Assembly: GCA_002347685.1 (NCBI GenBank)
Contig: DDWS01000042.1
Span: forward strand, 1 to 64,000
DNA: 64,000 nt
Source of the DNA: Syntrophaceae bacterium UBA2280
GTDB taxonomy: Bacteria; Desulfobacterota; Syntrophia; Syntrophales; Smithellaceae
Direction: 5' to 3'
Shown: in pieces, positions 53,211-62,084 of the stretch
How positions within the stretch are numbered: position 1 is the stretch's first letter
Layout of the letters: every line of letters starts with the position of its first letter
Notes under the pieces: generated by a model
The model's input: the letters and a program-made list of their open reading frames with translations, nothing else
The model's database searches: none
Told to the model about the DNA's origin: nothing
Program-made: the position numbers and the translations under genes

Positions 53211-53795
53211 CTACTTGGCAGGCGTTGAGCTGCGCTTATTGTCCTGTTCCTTGATGATCGGGAAAACGCCCCTGCGCACGGAACGGACATCCTCAATGGT
53301 GAAAAAGGCCAACGGATTGCACTTGCGGACAATTTCCAAAACGGCGGCAATATCTTTTCGCTTCACAATCGTAAAAATGATTTTCACGGGTCCCAGTGCT
53401 CCCTGTGCGCCCACATGCGTCACACCGTACCCGTTGCATTTGAGGAGCCCGATGAGTTCCTCGGCGTCTTTTTGCGTAATGATTCGGATGACAACCGTTC
53501 CGATGGCCATTTTTTCCTCAATAAAGATACCGACGAAATTGCCCATCGCGAAGCCGCCCGCATAGGCGATATAATAGACGACATTGCTCATGTTGCTGAG
53601 AATCTGCGTAATGGCCATCAGCCAGATCAGGACCTCAAAAAAACCGATCACTGTGGCCAGCAGCTTCAGGCCGCGTGAGACGTAGATAATCCGGAGGGTA
53701 TCGAGTGTTACATCGCAGATCCGGGCCAGAAAAATGATGGCCGGCAAAATAACGAACTTGAATAATTCCGAAGAATATAAAGAGGCGATGTCCAC
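53211..53795 (-). CDS. DUF2179/UPF0316-type membrane protein
   Basis: A 194-residue protein with about three N-terminal membrane helices (FVILPAIIFLARICDVTLDT and the following 60 residues). A soluble DUF2179-like domain follows, with VVIRIITQKDAEELIGLL and the GPVKIIFTIVKRKDI region. UPF0316 members are of unknown function. The start is GTG 53795. It lies tail to tail with etfA and divergent from mscS. Function remains open. Confidence 0.85.
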   Translation of the reverse strand: MDIASLYSSELFKFVILPAIIFLARICDVTLDTLRIIYVSRGLKLLATVIGFFEVLIWLMAITQILSNMSNVVYYIAYAGGFAMGNFVGIFIEEKMAIGTVVIRIITQKDAEELIGLLKCNGYGVTHVGAQGALGPVKIIFTIVKRKDIAAVLEIVRKCNPLAFFTIEDVRSVRRGVFPIIKEQDNKRSSTPAK

Positions 53796-53896
53796 AGTGC
53801 TTCAACCTGCCTTTAACGCAATTTACATCATTATAGGCACATTCACAGTGTATGTCAATCTTGCCTGATAAAAAGAGTTGAAATTCCTATGTAAAA

Positions 53897-53923
53897 GCGC
53901 GGCAAATCGAATGGCTGCCGCGC
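53897..53923. repeat. 8-bp GC-rich inverted repeat between divergent genes
   Basis: GCGCGGCA (53897-53904) and its complement (53916-53923) with an 11-nt loop lie in the 340-nt gap between the DUF2179 gene and mscS, upstream of the mscS promoter. No U-run is present, so it may be an operator or a small structure. Confidence 0.3.
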
Positions 53924-53953
53924 AAGGAACACTCACAATATGGTCATATTTAA

Positions 53954-53983
53954 TTGACAGGCAACCACGATTCTATATATAAC
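53954..53983 (+). promoter_or_regulatory. Sigma-70 promoter of mscS
   Basis: A perfect TTGACA at 53954-53959, an 18-nt spacer, and TATAAC at 53978-53983 (TATATA with 16 nt is a second choice). The leader to ATG 54136 is about 145 nt, and nothing further was recognised in it. Confidence 0.6.
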
Positions 53984-54135
53984 TTTTCTCATGCGGATGT
54001 GTTTTCATCTGCTTAGCGCGATGAATCCGGCAGGAGTAATGAAAGGCAAATCGCGCTGAATCCTGGAGTGCCTGCGATGTCTCACTGCTTAACATCTAAA
54101 AGATACAGCTGAGTTTTTTTAGAAAGGGAACCAAG

Positions 54136-55191
54136 ATGACTGTTTTTGATGAAGTATACCTGGGCAATACATTGCTAAACTGGCTGATTGCTGTTTGTAT
54201 TCTGTTGATCGTATTTACCGTTTTAAAGATTATCCAGCGCGTGGCGATTACCAAAATCTCCAGGCTGGCTTCTTCCACGGTCAATCAATTGGATGACTTG
54301 ATTGTTGACATGCTGAAGAATACAAAGTTCTTCATTTTGCTGATTGCCTCCGCTTATGCCTCCTCTCATGTCGTCGAGCTTAAACCGTCCGTAGAAGAGG
54401 TGTGGCAAAAAATCGTTATACTGGTTCTGATTGTCCAGGGCGGTCTGTGGGCAGGCACCGCGATTTCCTTCGCGCTGGGCCGAACGATTCAGAAGCGCAT
54501 GGACCAGGATTCGTCAAGCACAACGACGATCACCTTTCTCGGTTTTGTGGCGCGTGTGCTTTTGTGGACGATTGTATTGCTGCTCATTTTAGGAAACCTG
54601 GGCGTGAACATTACCGGCCTGGTCGCGGGTTTGGGTATTGGCGGTATCGCGGTAGCGCTGGCGCTACAGAACATCCTGGGCGATCTATTTGCATCTTTGT
54701 CGATTGTTTTGGATAAACCTTTTGTGATTGGTGATTTTGTCGTTGTGGATTCACTATCCGGAACCATCGAGCATATCGGCCTAAAAACCACCCGGATTCG
54801 CAGCTTGAGCGGAGAGCAGATCATTTTCTCCAACAACGATCTTTTAAAAAGCCGTATCCGAAACTACAAGCGCATGGCGGAACGGCGTGCGGTTTTCAGT
54901 TTTGGCGTTGTCTATCAGACGCCGCTTGCAACGCTCAAGCGCATCAAAGAACTGGTGACTGAAATCATTGAAAATGAACCCGATGCCCGTTTTGACCGCG
55001 TCCACTTCAAGGAATACGCCGCTTCATCACTGAATTATGAGGCCGTGTATTTTGTTACGGTCCCCGACATCAAAACCTGGATGGATATTCAAGAAGACAT
55101 CAATTTGAAGATATTTGAACAGTTTCACGAAGAGGGCATTGAATTCGCTTATCCGACGCAGACGCTGTACATTCAGCGCGAAACGACCTGA
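54136..55191 (+). CDS. mscS: Small-conductance mechanosensitive channel (MscS family)
   Basis: A 351-residue MscS-family channel that releases solutes on osmotic down-shock. Membrane helices lie at about 13-33, 60-80, 92-112 and the pore-lining region near 135-185. The pore-lining segment GLVAGLGIGGIAVALALQNILGDL (TM3) has the family Gly/Ala packing. The beta-domain begins PFVIGDFVVVDSLSGTIEHIGLKTTRIRS (given only as the region near 195-225). AAGGGA is 8 nt upstream of the ATG. A sigma-70 promoter precedes it. It is single-gene. Confidence 0.93.
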   Translation: MTVFDEVYLGNTLLNWLIAVCILLIVFTVLKIIQRVAITKISRLASSTVNQLDDLIVDMLKNTKFFILLIASAYASSHVVELKPSVEEVWQKIVILVLIVQGGLWAGTAISFALGRTIQKRMDQDSSSTTTITFLGFVARVLLWTIVLLLILGNLGVNITGLVAGLGIGGIAVALALQNILGDLFASLSIVLDKPFVIGDFVVVDSLSGTIEHIGLKTTRIRSLSGEQIIFSNNDLLKSRIRNYKRMAERRAVFSFGVVYQTPLATLKRIKELVTEIIENEPDARFDRVHFKEYAASSLNYEAVYFVTVPDIKTWMDIQEDINLKIFEQFHEEGIEFAYPTQTLYIQRETT

Positions 55192-55634
55192 CTTCAGCGA
55201 TGTTTGCAAAGTACGGCAAAAGGAAGCATGATGGTCAGCGGGATCATACCCGTTCTCCATTCGCCAAGGTTGTTGCAGTCGGGGATCGTGAAATTGACGT
55301 TTGCAGGGTCGGTCACGCGGGCAGCGTTGTGGCGTTTTGTTCAGACAATTAGCTGCGCCAATCTATCGCGGACCAAGTCATTTGCGGAAAGCAAATTCGC
55401 CGGTTCGTTGAGTTGCCGGGTGATGAAAAGGCCATTCGAAACAGACCATTAACGACCGGCTGTTTTTAGTTAGTTAAAGGTATGCTGAATACCTGCCGAA
55501 ATACTCCTTGAAGAACCCTTCGAAAGCGGATATAGATCGACACCAATTTGCATTTACCTGCACCGTGGTTATCTTAACGACAACCGCCTGTAAATGCTGA
55601 AGTCGGTAAAAGATGAACAGGGAGGACATGAACG
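55192..55634. other. Gap of 443 nt without recognisable gene
   Basis: Only a short open frame (55204-55452) lies here, with no ribosome-binding site and no protein-like pattern, so I do not call it. No clear promoter, hairpin or repeat was found; a promoter for fdhE should lie near its 3' end. Confidence 0.5.
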
Positions 55635-56480
55635 ATGGCCGCGAGACTTAACAAATCATTGCAAACGATAGAGGACTACAAAGCTGCGAATCCTCATTAT
55701 ACAGAGCTGCTCGATATTCTGGGTGAAATATTGATCCTGCGGGAGGAGTACCGCAATAACATGACTAAATCCATATTTTCAGTGGAAGAAAAAATTATTC
55801 CGCAAAAAATGGAAGGTGGTCTTCCCCTGGTAGATCTGGCCGGCAAACAATACAATCTGACCCGTCCCAGGGATTATTTCTACTCCCTGATCGGCATCGC
55901 TGAAAAAAGAATGCCGGAGGAAGGTCAAAAAGTACTGGAATTCATCAAAGACGAACAATTTGACTGGGAAACCATGGTCAGGGCGTCTTTCAATGCCCCC
56001 GAAGAGATGGCGGAAACAGAACTGAAATCCGAAGCACAAGACGCAGAACACCTGGATTTAATTGACTTGTTTCTTGAGGAAAGCCTTCGGCCGGAGTTGG
56101 AGACCATTGCAGAACAATACGGTGCTTTGGTTGAAAAATCCGGTTGGACGGAAGGGTACTGTCCAATCTGCGGCAAGGAACCGAAAATCGGCGAAATCCG
56201 CGAAAGTGAGGACGGCAGACGTTATTTGTTCTGCCACCAGTGCGGCCATAAGTGGCACTTCCGGCGGATCAAATGTCCTTTCTGTAGCAACGAAGAACAG
56301 CATTCTCTGGCCTATTTCGCCGTAGAAGGCGAAGAGCGCTACCGGGTGGACGTATGCAACAAATGCCGGCGCTATATCAAAATCGTCGATGTTCCGAAAT
56401 CCGGCGAAGCGAATCTGGATGTGGAAGACATCGCGACGCTGCACCTCGATATGCTGGCCTACGAAGAAGGCTACAACTGA
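55635..56480 (+). CDS. fdhE: FdhE-like formate dehydrogenase accessory protein
   Basis: A 281-residue protein with a helical N-terminal part and a C-terminal rubredoxin-like half holding four CxxC pairs: CPIC (176-179), CHQC (200-203), CPFC (214-217) and CNKC (241-244). This is the FdhE pattern; FdhE binds iron or zinc and helps mature or activate formate dehydrogenase. GGGAGG lies about 9 nt before the ATG. No formate dehydrogenase gene is in the window, so its partner lies elsewhere. Formate metabolism fits a syntrophic anaerobe, and such enzymes often use selenocysteine. Confidence 0.85.
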   Translation: MAARLNKSLQTIEDYKAANPHYTELLDILGEILILREEYRNNMTKSIFSVEEKIIPQKMEGGLPLVDLAGKQYNLTRPRDYFYSLIGIAEKRMPEEGQKVLEFIKDEQFDWETMVRASFNAPEEMAETELKSEAQDAEHLDLIDLFLEESLRPELETIAEQYGALVEKSGWTEGYCPICGKEPKIGEIRESEDGRRYLFCHQCGHKWHFRRIKCPFCSNEEQHSLAYFAVEGEERYRVDVCNKCRRYIKIVDVPKSGEANLDVEDIATLHLDMLAYEEGYN

Positions 56481-56510
56481 GATAGGCTTTAGTCCATAGA
56501 CCGTTAGAAA

Positions 56511-56554
56511 ATAAGAAAGCCCCTTTGTGATAAATCCCAAAGGGGCTTTCTTAT
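56511..56554 (+). terminator. Strong bidirectional rho-independent terminator
   Basis: A perfect 17-bp inverted repeat (arms 56511-56527 and 56538-56554) with a 10-nt loop; the arms hold GCCCCTTTG and its complement, and both outer flanks are A/T-rich. It lies between the convergent fdhE and oxidoreductase gamma genes and can end both transcripts. Confidence 0.9.
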
Positions 56555-56588
56555 GCCTTTTTCCAGGCCTATCATCCTACGGCCTGCT

Positions 56589-57179
56589 TTAGTCCTGGTG
56601 CTTGGCCTGTTCGAGTTTGAGCAAACCCTTGACAATGGAATTACCGTATTCCCTTCCTGCTGTAAACGCCTGTATGTTTTTCTCCTTGGTCGCTGCGGGA
56701 ACGGAATCCGCAATTGCTTTTTTCAGCGCCTCGGCGTGAACCAGGTGTTCCACCGCGGATAGAAACCCCAGCATGACAATATTGGCCATCATCTTGCTGC
56801 CGAGTTTTTCTGCAAAACGGGTGGCGGGAATATGAAAAGTTTTGAAGTGCATATCGGTTTTTCTAGTGTGCACCAGATCGGTATCCCAGATCAGGGTGCC
56901 TTCGGTCAGCAGGGTTTTGATATTTTTTGTGTAGGCTTCCTGACTCATGCAGACCAGAATTTCCGGCTCTTCTATATACGGGAAGAGAATTTCCTCCGGG
57001 CTGATGATGATCTGGCTGGAACAGGCGCCGCCGCGCGCTTCCGGACCGTAGTTTTGCGCCATCGTGGCGTGCTTGGTATCATAGAGAGTTGCGGCTTTTC
57101 CGAGAATTTCTCCGGCCATGACAATTCCCTGGCCGCCAAAACCGGTGATGATCACATGGACGGTTCGTTTATCCGGCAT
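56589..57179 (-). CDS. korC: 2-oxoacid:ferredoxin oxidoreductase gamma subunit
   Basis: A 196-residue gamma subunit of the pyruvate/2-ketoglutarate/2-ketoisovalerate ferredoxin oxidoreductase family. The opening GFGGQGIVMAGEIL and the YGPEARGG motif are typical. The complex oxidatively decarboxylates a 2-oxoacid to acyl-CoA and reduces ferredoxin, or works in reverse for CO2 fixation. It is the last gene of a D-A-B-C operon (minus strand). The separate-subunit layout with a short ferredoxin subunit favours 2-oxoglutarate or branched-chain substrates over pyruvate, but this is not certain, so the symbol is tentative. Confidence 0.92.
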   Translation of the reverse strand: MPDKRTVHVIITGFGGQGIVMAGEILGKAATLYDTKHATMAQNYGPEARGGACSSQIIISPEEILFPYIEEPEILVCMSQEAYTKNIKTLLTEGTLIWDTDLVHTRKTDMHFKTFHIPATRFAEKLGSKMMANIVMLGFLSAVEHLVHAEALKKAIADSVPAATKEKNIQAFTAGREYGNSIVKGLLKLEQAKHQD

Positions 57180-57185
57180 GATCCG

Positions 57186-58070
57186 TTACCGTCCCTTCTG
57201 ATGGTCGGGATGCATCGAACGCCACTGCGGCATCTGCGAACGATTGATTTTCTCGTAGTGATCCATAAACGTGGGACGTTCAATATCGACAAATTTACCG
57301 ACCACAATTTCACGGTCAATATCCATCGTCGCATCCTTCGGGTCAATATCGCCTCGGATGACGGAACGGCCATGATAAAATTTCAGCATTTCCAGTGCGC
57401 TCCCCATCCGGTTTCTTCTCCCGAAAGACGATGGACACGGGGCGATGACTTCAACAAAGCTGAAGCCTCTTTTGTGCAGAGCCTCTCCGATGGAACTGCG
57501 AAGCGACCGAACCTGCATGGCCGTCCATCTGGCAACATATGTCGCGCCGCAGGCGGACGCCAGATGACAGAAGTTGAAAGGCTCTTCCGGCGAGCCGTTG
57601 ATGGACGTGGTTGTTTTGGCCCCCAACGGCGTACTGGGGGCCTGCTGTCCGCCTGTCATGCCGTAATTGAAATTATTGACGCAGACCACCGTGATATCCA
57701 TATTTCTACGGGCTGCATGGATAAAGTGATTGCCGCCGATGGCGAACAGGTCGCCGTCCCCGGAGACGACAATCAATTTCGTTTCAGGCTTGGCGAGTTT
57801 CAGCCCTGTGGCAAACGGAAGAGCCCGGCCATGCGTGGTGTGAAAAGAATCCAGGCGGATATAACCGGCCATTCGTCCCGTACAGCCGATGCCGGAAACC
57901 ATGGCAATCGAATCCGGGTCCCAGCCGGTATTTTTAATGGCGGCCAGAACAGCGCTGAACACCGTCCCAATGCCACAGCCGGGACACCAGATATGCGGCA
58001 TCCTCTCCGTGCGCAGAAGAGAGTCCATCGGATGGGGCGGAATGGCTTTAGGTGCTTTTTGTGTTGTCAT
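57186..58070 (-). CDS. korB: 2-oxoacid:ferredoxin oxidoreductase beta subunit (TPP-binding)
   Basis: A 294-residue beta subunit. It binds thiamine diphosphate and an iron-sulfur cluster. The N-terminal HIWCPGCGIG gives two cluster cysteines, and GISGCTGR-like VSGIGCTGRMAGYI another. The TPP motif is VSGDGDLFAIGGNHFIHAAR with the following NNFNYGMTGGQ. GAGGG lies 5 nt before the ATG. Its start overlaps the alpha subunit stop (ATGA), and the gamma gene follows after 6 nt. Confidence 0.95.
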   Translation of the reverse strand: MTTQKAPKAIPPHPMDSLLRTERMPHIWCPGCGIGTVFSAVLAAIKNTGWDPDSIAMVSGIGCTGRMAGYIRLDSFHTTHGRALPFATGLKLAKPETKLIVVSGDGDLFAIGGNHFIHAARRNMDITVVCVNNFNYGMTGGQQAPSTPLGAKTTTSINGSPEEPFNFCHLASACGATYVARWTAMQVRSLRSSIGEALHKRGFSFVEVIAPCPSSFGRRNRMGSALEMLKFYHGRSVIRGDIDPKDATMDIDREIVVGKFVDIERPTFMDHYEKINRSQMPQWRSMHPDHQKGR

Positions 58071-59227
58071 GCGGTCCCTCTTCTGATCCTGGAAATGGCG
58101 TTTGAAATCAGGCCCGGGGAAATGATCGCGCCGCCGAAATTGGAAACCAACCCCACCGGACAGGCCCCTCCCGCGCAGCGTTCAAGCTCCAGAACCATCT
58201 GGCCGCCGTTGATCTCCGCCATAAGGAATCCCTTGACCTGGGGCGCGAGTGACCGGATCAGATTTTCGGGGAAAGGCCAGACGGTTTCCAGCTTGATCAG
58301 GCCTGCCTTGATCCCTTCTTTGCGCGCGTCGCGTACCGCCTGCATGGCGGATCGGGCGCTGATGCCGTAAGAAACCACCACCACTTCAGCGTCGTCCAGA
58401 TAGGAATTTTTTGTGCGGATGATCTTGTCTTTGTTGTTGCGGATCTTGCCGACCAGGCGGCTGACCATTTTTTCATGAGATTTGGCGTCCATTGCGGGAT
58501 AGCCGCGTTCGTCATGTGTTAATCCCGTGACATGAATCCGGTAACCGTCGCCGCAATTGGCCATGGGCGCAACACCATCGGCATCCGCATGGTACAGATT
58601 GTACTCTTCCGGAGGGACTGTCGGTTTGCGCCTGTCAATCACTTCGATTTCCTCTTCACGAGGAACCACCACGCGTTCGGTCATATGACCGACCACTTCG
58701 TCGGCCATGATCATCACCGGCAGACGATACTGTTCGGAAAGATTGAAGGCAAGAATGGTCATATCAAACATTTCCTGAGGACTGGAAGGAGACAGGGCAA
58801 TGATTTCATAGTGACCATGTGATCCCCAGCGTGCCTGCATCATGTCGCCTTGTCCCACCAGCGTGGGCAGGCCGGTGCTGGGCCCCCCCCGTTGAACGTT
58901 GCAGACAACACAGGGGGTTTCCGTGCAGATTCCCAGTCCGATATTTTCCATCATCAGCGAAAAACCGGGGCCGGAGGTACTGGTCATCGATTTGACGCCG
59001 CCCCAGCTGGCGCCGAGAATCGTAGCCATCGACGCGATTTCGTCTTCCATCTGTATATAAATACCCCCCAGCTCGGGAAGACGGCGCGACATGGCCTCCG
59101 CGATTTCCGTGGCAGGTGTGATGGGATAGCCGGCGAAAAACCGGCAGCCGGCCGCCAGCGCGCCTTCGCAGCACGCCTCGTCGCCGTTGATAAAATGCAT
59201 TCCTGTTTTGACTTCCTTTGCCAGCAA
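58067..59227 (-). CDS. korA: 2-oxoacid:ferredoxin oxidoreductase alpha subunit
   Basis: A 386-residue alpha subunit. The substrate/pyrimidine-side motifs are AGCRFFAGYPITPATEIAE, MEDEIASMATILGASWGGVK, then STSGPGFSLM. The late VVVSYGISARSAMQAV completes the family pattern. The start is TTG 59227, with AGGAG 8 nt upstream. It follows the ferredoxin subunit by about 20 nt and overlaps the beta gene by 4 nt. The YPITP-type motif fits the 2-oxoglutarate branch of the family. Confidence 0.94.
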   Translation of the reverse strand: MLAKEVKTGMHFINGDEACCEGALAAGCRFFAGYPITPATEIAEAMSRRLPELGGIYIQMEDEIASMATILGASWGGVKSMTSTSGPGFSLMMENIGLGICTETPCVVCNVQRGGPSTGLPTLVGQGDMMQARWGSHGHYEIIALSPSSPQEMFDMTILAFNLSEQYRLPVMIMADEVVGHMTERVVVPREEEIEVIDRRKPTVPPEEYNLYHADADGVAPMANCGDGYRIHVTGLTHDERGYPAMDAKSHEKMVSRLVGKIRNNKDKIIRTKNSYLDDAEVVVVSYGISARSAMQAVRDARKEGIKAGLIKLETVWPFPENLIRSLAPQVKGFLMAEINGGQMVLELERCAGGACPVGLVSNFGGAIISPGLISNAISRIRRGTA

Positions 59228-59246
59228 AACCGGTCTCCTTTAGCAC

Positions 59247-59531
59247 TTATTCATTGAAATCAATGTCTTCCATGCTGTAAATGGCAAATTCAGGACACAA
59301 AATTTCGCAGAAATGGCAGTTCACACACTTGGTTGTTTCGATCACTTCGGGGGGGTGGTAGCCTTTTTTATTAAAAACGGATGACACTCGCAGAACCTGC
59401 TTCGGACAATTGGCAATGCAAAAGCCGCAGCCCTTACAGCGGTCTTCAATGACCATGACTTGGCCCGTCCTCTTTTTGCCGCGCCCGACCGAATCGGGTT
59501 GATTAATCGCGTATTGCCTGGTCTTTTGCAT
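59247..59531 (-). CDS. korD: Ferredoxin (2x[4Fe-4S]) subunit of 2-oxoacid oxidoreductase
   Basis: A small delta subunit with two cluster motifs: CKGCGFCIANCP and CVNCHFCEILCP. It carries electrons from the TPP site to free ferredoxin. The open frame gives 94 residues from ATG 59531; a shorter form from ATG 59456 (MVIEDRCKGCGFC, 69 residues) fits the family start and has AGAGGA some 11 nt upstream, so the start is undecided. It is the first gene of the D-A-B-C operon. Confidence 0.9.
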   Translation of the reverse strand: MQKTRQYAINQPDSVGRGKKRTGQVMVIEDRCKGCGFCIANCPKQVLRVSSVFNKKGYHPPEVIETTKCVNCHFCEILCPEFAIYSMEDIDFNE

Positions 59532-59886
59532 GAATACTCAAACATTGCTGTATCCGTCTCATCACGGATGCGGCAATGGTCTGCCTGTTATTTTTGATCG
59601 TGGGTATAATCGGGAGAAAGACTTCCCTGAATTGCCCAGTTCCATCAAATACGCAGCAGAAGTGCTCCTCGGGCATATAGAAATATGGCGATGGTGTCAA
59701 GATAAAATGCTTCGGCGAGGTACGCGCAAAAAGGCAGGTGGGTGCTTATTTTCGAATATGAAATCGTCATGGATCGGATTGCGCCGCCAGTCGCATCCAC
59801 AACCGAATCGGCGATAATGACTTGCTTTTTATCCGTGCGAATACTATGTTTGAGGGTATGAATCCACCTGAAGGCGGCTGATATCC
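59532..59886. other. Gap of 355 nt without recognisable gene
   Basis: This region separates the divergent oxidoreductase operon and nth, so promoters for both should lie here. I see no convincing sigma-70 or -24/-12 element, hairpin or small gene. Confidence 0.5.
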
Positions 59887-60543
59887 ATGATGGACGCTCA
59901 GATAAACCAGGTCGTTAAAATCCTGAAAAAAGAACTCGATTTGGGAGAAATGCCGATCGTGTCGCACCTGGCCGAAAACCAGCGCGATCCTTTTGTTATC
60001 CTTATTTCAACACTGTTGAGCCTTCGAACCAAGGACGAAGTGACCGCTGAGGCAACCGACAGGCTTTTCGCACTAGCTTCCACGCCCCGGGAAATCCTTG
60101 ACATTCCGCAGGAAACCATTGAAAAAGCCATTTATCCGGTTGGTTTCTACCGGGTAAAGGCCAAAACCATCCATTCGGTGTGCCAGGACCTTTTGGAACA
60201 GTTCGGATCGCAAGTGCCTGACAATCTGGAAGACCTTCTAAGTATGAAGGGTGTCGGACGCAAGACGGCCAATCTGGTTGTGTCGCTGGCATTCGGGAAG
60301 CCGGGTATCTGCGTGGATACGCATGTGCACCGAATTTCCAATCGCCTCGAATATGTGATCACCAAAACACCGGATGAAACGGAATTCGCGCTTCGGGCCA
60401 AGCTGCCGCCCCGGCACTGGATTATTTACAACACACTGATGGTCGCCTTCGGACGTAAAACCTGCAAACCCGTCTCGCCGCTGTGCAGTGTCTGCCCGGT
60501 TCGAAACTACTGTGACCGGACTGGCGTCGGATTGAGTCGATAA
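59887..60543 (+). CDS. nth: Endonuclease III
   Basis: A 218-residue DNA glycosylase/AP lyase that removes oxidised pyrimidines. The helix-hairpin-helix motif LLSMKGVGRKTAN carries catalytic Lys126, and Asp144 lies in VDTHVHRISNRL. The C-terminal [4Fe-4S] cluster motif has Cys193, 200, 203 and 209 in the usual C-x6-C-x2-C-x5-C spacing. Two ATG codons begin the frame (59887, 59890), and no strong ribosome-binding site is visible. It is single-gene, converging on the HAMP protein gene. Confidence 0.95.
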   Translation: MMDAQINQVVKILKKELDLGEMPIVSHLAENQRDPFVILISTLLSLRTKDEVTAEATDRLFALASTPREILDIPQETIEKAIYPVGFYRVKAKTIHSVCQDLLEQFGSQVPDNLEDLLSMKGVGRKTANLVVSLAFGKPGICVDTHVHRISNRLEYVITKTPDETEFALRAKLPPRHWIIYNTLMVAFGRKTCKPVSPLCSVCPVRNYCDRTGVGLSR

Positions 60544-60584
60544 ATCTTCAGGGCAACAGGCGGCCTTTGATTGAAGCCGACCAG

Positions 60585-60634
60585 CTCGTTTTCAGAGGGA
60601 ATTGGACAGACCAAAACCTCCCCATGAAAACGAG
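60585..60634. terminator. Stem-loop between convergent nth and HAMP genes
   Basis: CTCGTTTTC (60585-60593) and its exact complement (60626-60634) enclose a 32-nt region that can pair further (TTGG with CCAA; GGGA with TCCC). A/T-rich ends and the convergent location suggest a bidirectional terminator. Confidence 0.45.
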
Positions 60635-60645
60635 AATATATCCAG

Positions 60646-61629
60646 CTAGATATCCTGTAGCTTATCAATCGCCTTTTTCGGCGAAATCACCAGTTTGTCG
60701 GCGTCCTTGACTTTTTCCGGATCCTTATTAACCATGCCGGATAAGGATTTAGGGGAGTCGGCCGATGCCTTTGGTTCAGGGGCGGGCGCGGTTGCCGGCG
60801 AAGCCTGGGGCAACGGCGGGGTGCTTCCCTTTTGAGATTGAATTCCCGCTCCGGCAAATTTGCCCTTCAGCGCGTTGACGGATTGAGCCAGATCACCAAT
60901 TTCGTCATCCGCGTCCCAGGACAGGGTACGGTTGAACTTTCCATCTGCGTACTCCCGGAGAATGCCGGATGCTTCCTGAATCGGATCGGCCACATTGGCA
61001 TAAGCTTTGCCAATGAAGAACGATGAAGCCACCACGCCACCGGCCAGAACAATTAACAGCAGAAATATTACAATATAGAAATTTCGATTCGACGCGCTGT
61101 AAAGGTCGTCAACGTTTTTACTTTCAAGATCGAGCAATTGCGAAAGCAGACGGGAAATGTTCTGGACTTTTTCCTCCGCCCCGGACATGTAGGCCGCGCC
61201 CTGGCCAATCGGTAGAAGCTTGAGCGCTCTTGCGGCATGCTGCTGATAGTCGTTAAGGTTGCTCATAATTGCACTATAATATTTTTTCTGCTCATCGCTG
61301 ATATCAGACGCTACTATTTTTTTCACCAGTGCCACATCCTGATTAAGCAGGGCGATGGTTGCATCGGAAAGTTGGGCAATCTCCTGCTTGTTCTGGCCTG
61401 AGGAAACCATGCTCTGAACTTTATAAAGACTGGAATGAATTTCATTGATGTCTTTGAGGAGCTTTGTGCTGTTCTGATAATCATGGAAACCCTTCTCGTA
61501 AATCTTGCTTGTTGCGGAATTCTCCATCATCAGACCCACAAAAGCGATAATGACAAAAATGATGAATATTGCGTAAATTTGAATGGATAGTGTCTTTTGT
61601 CCCGATTTTAAACTATGATCTGGATTCAT
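60646..61629 (-). CDS. Membrane sensor with four-helix-bundle and HAMP domain but no output domain
   Basis: A 327-residue protein with the front end of a chemoreceptor. TM1 lies at about 16-36, a four-helix-bundle-like periplasmic part at 37-187, TM2 near 188-208 (FYIVIFLLLIVLAGGVVASS), and a HAMP domain at about 210-260 (ADPIQEASGILREYADGKF, then DEIGDLAQSVNALKGKF). After HAMP there is no methyl-accepting, kinase or cyclase domain, only a Pro/Ala/Ser-rich tail (about 268-300) ending in a Lys/Asp-rich SPKKAIDKLQDI. GAGGAA precedes the ATG by about 9 nt. It may pass its signal to a separate cytoplasmic partner. It is opposite to the receiver gene. Confidence 0.85.
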   Translation of the reverse strand: MNPDHSLKSGQKTLSIQIYAIFIIFVIIAFVGLMMENSATSKIYEKGFHDYQNSTKLLKDINEIHSSLYKVQSMVSSGQNKQEIAQLSDATIALLNQDVALVKKIVASDISDEQKKYYSAIMSNLNDYQQHAARALKLLPIGQGAAYMSGAEEKVQNISRLLSQLLDLESKNVDDLYSASNRNFYIVIFLLLIVLAGGVVASSFFIGKAYANVADPIQEASGILREYADGKFNRTLSWDADDEIGDLAQSVNALKGKFAGAGIQSQKGSTPPLPQASPATAPAPEPKASADSPKSLSGMVNKDPEKVKDADKLVISPKKAIDKLQDI

Positions 61630-61878
61630 AAGGCTGCATTCCTCTTTCGTTTTAGGTTAAAAGATTGATTGCTCCGGCGTGCGGCGGCAATCGATATTAC
61701 TCAATTCACTGCCGGCACGGCCGGTCGGCATGGTAATTCTTCTGCATGCGAATCATCCCTGATCATCACTTATGCGCAGAATATCCCGCGGCAATCGGCA
61801 TTGTCAAGATAATTTTTCCACACGAGGTATTCCGGGTCCCCAGCTTGTGTTCAACGAGAAGAGTGTCGGGGGAATGCT

Positions 61879-61905
61879 GCAAGGTTTTATTGACAAAAAC
61901 CTTGC
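61879..61905 (+). repeat. Perfect 10-bp inverted repeat with TTGACA in its loop region
   Basis: GCAAGGTTTT (61879-61888) and its complement AAAACCTTGC (61896-61905) enclose ATTGACA. A run of eight to nine T begins about 9 nt downstream on the plus strand. It may be a terminator-like structure or an operator over a -35 box; no good -10 box follows. Confidence 0.4.
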
Positions 61906-62058
61906 GATAAAAACTTTTTTTTGAAATAGGGTATTTCACGAAATGACTTCCAACCCATGATCATGGAAGATTGCCAGGTGTGAGCGGGACGTTTTTTCAT
62001 GGCATGTATTCGTTCGGTTGGACGAAAAGCACAATGAACCATTCAAAATGACAACAGC

Positions 62059-62084
62059 CGGCGGTTTACGATCGCCGGTTTTTA
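62059..62084 (+). terminator. Terminator-like hairpin upstream of the receiver gene
   Basis: CCGGCG (62059-62064), a 9-nt loop, CGCCGG (62074-62079) and then TTTTT (62080-62084). This is a good rho-independent terminator on the plus strand, but no protein gene lies upstream of it on that strand within the gap. It may end a small RNA or act as an attenuator before the receiver gene. Confidence 0.55.

Noticed and set aside
55204..55452. 82-codon open frame after mscS as a gene
   Set aside because: No ribosome-binding site, odd composition and no recognisable pattern.
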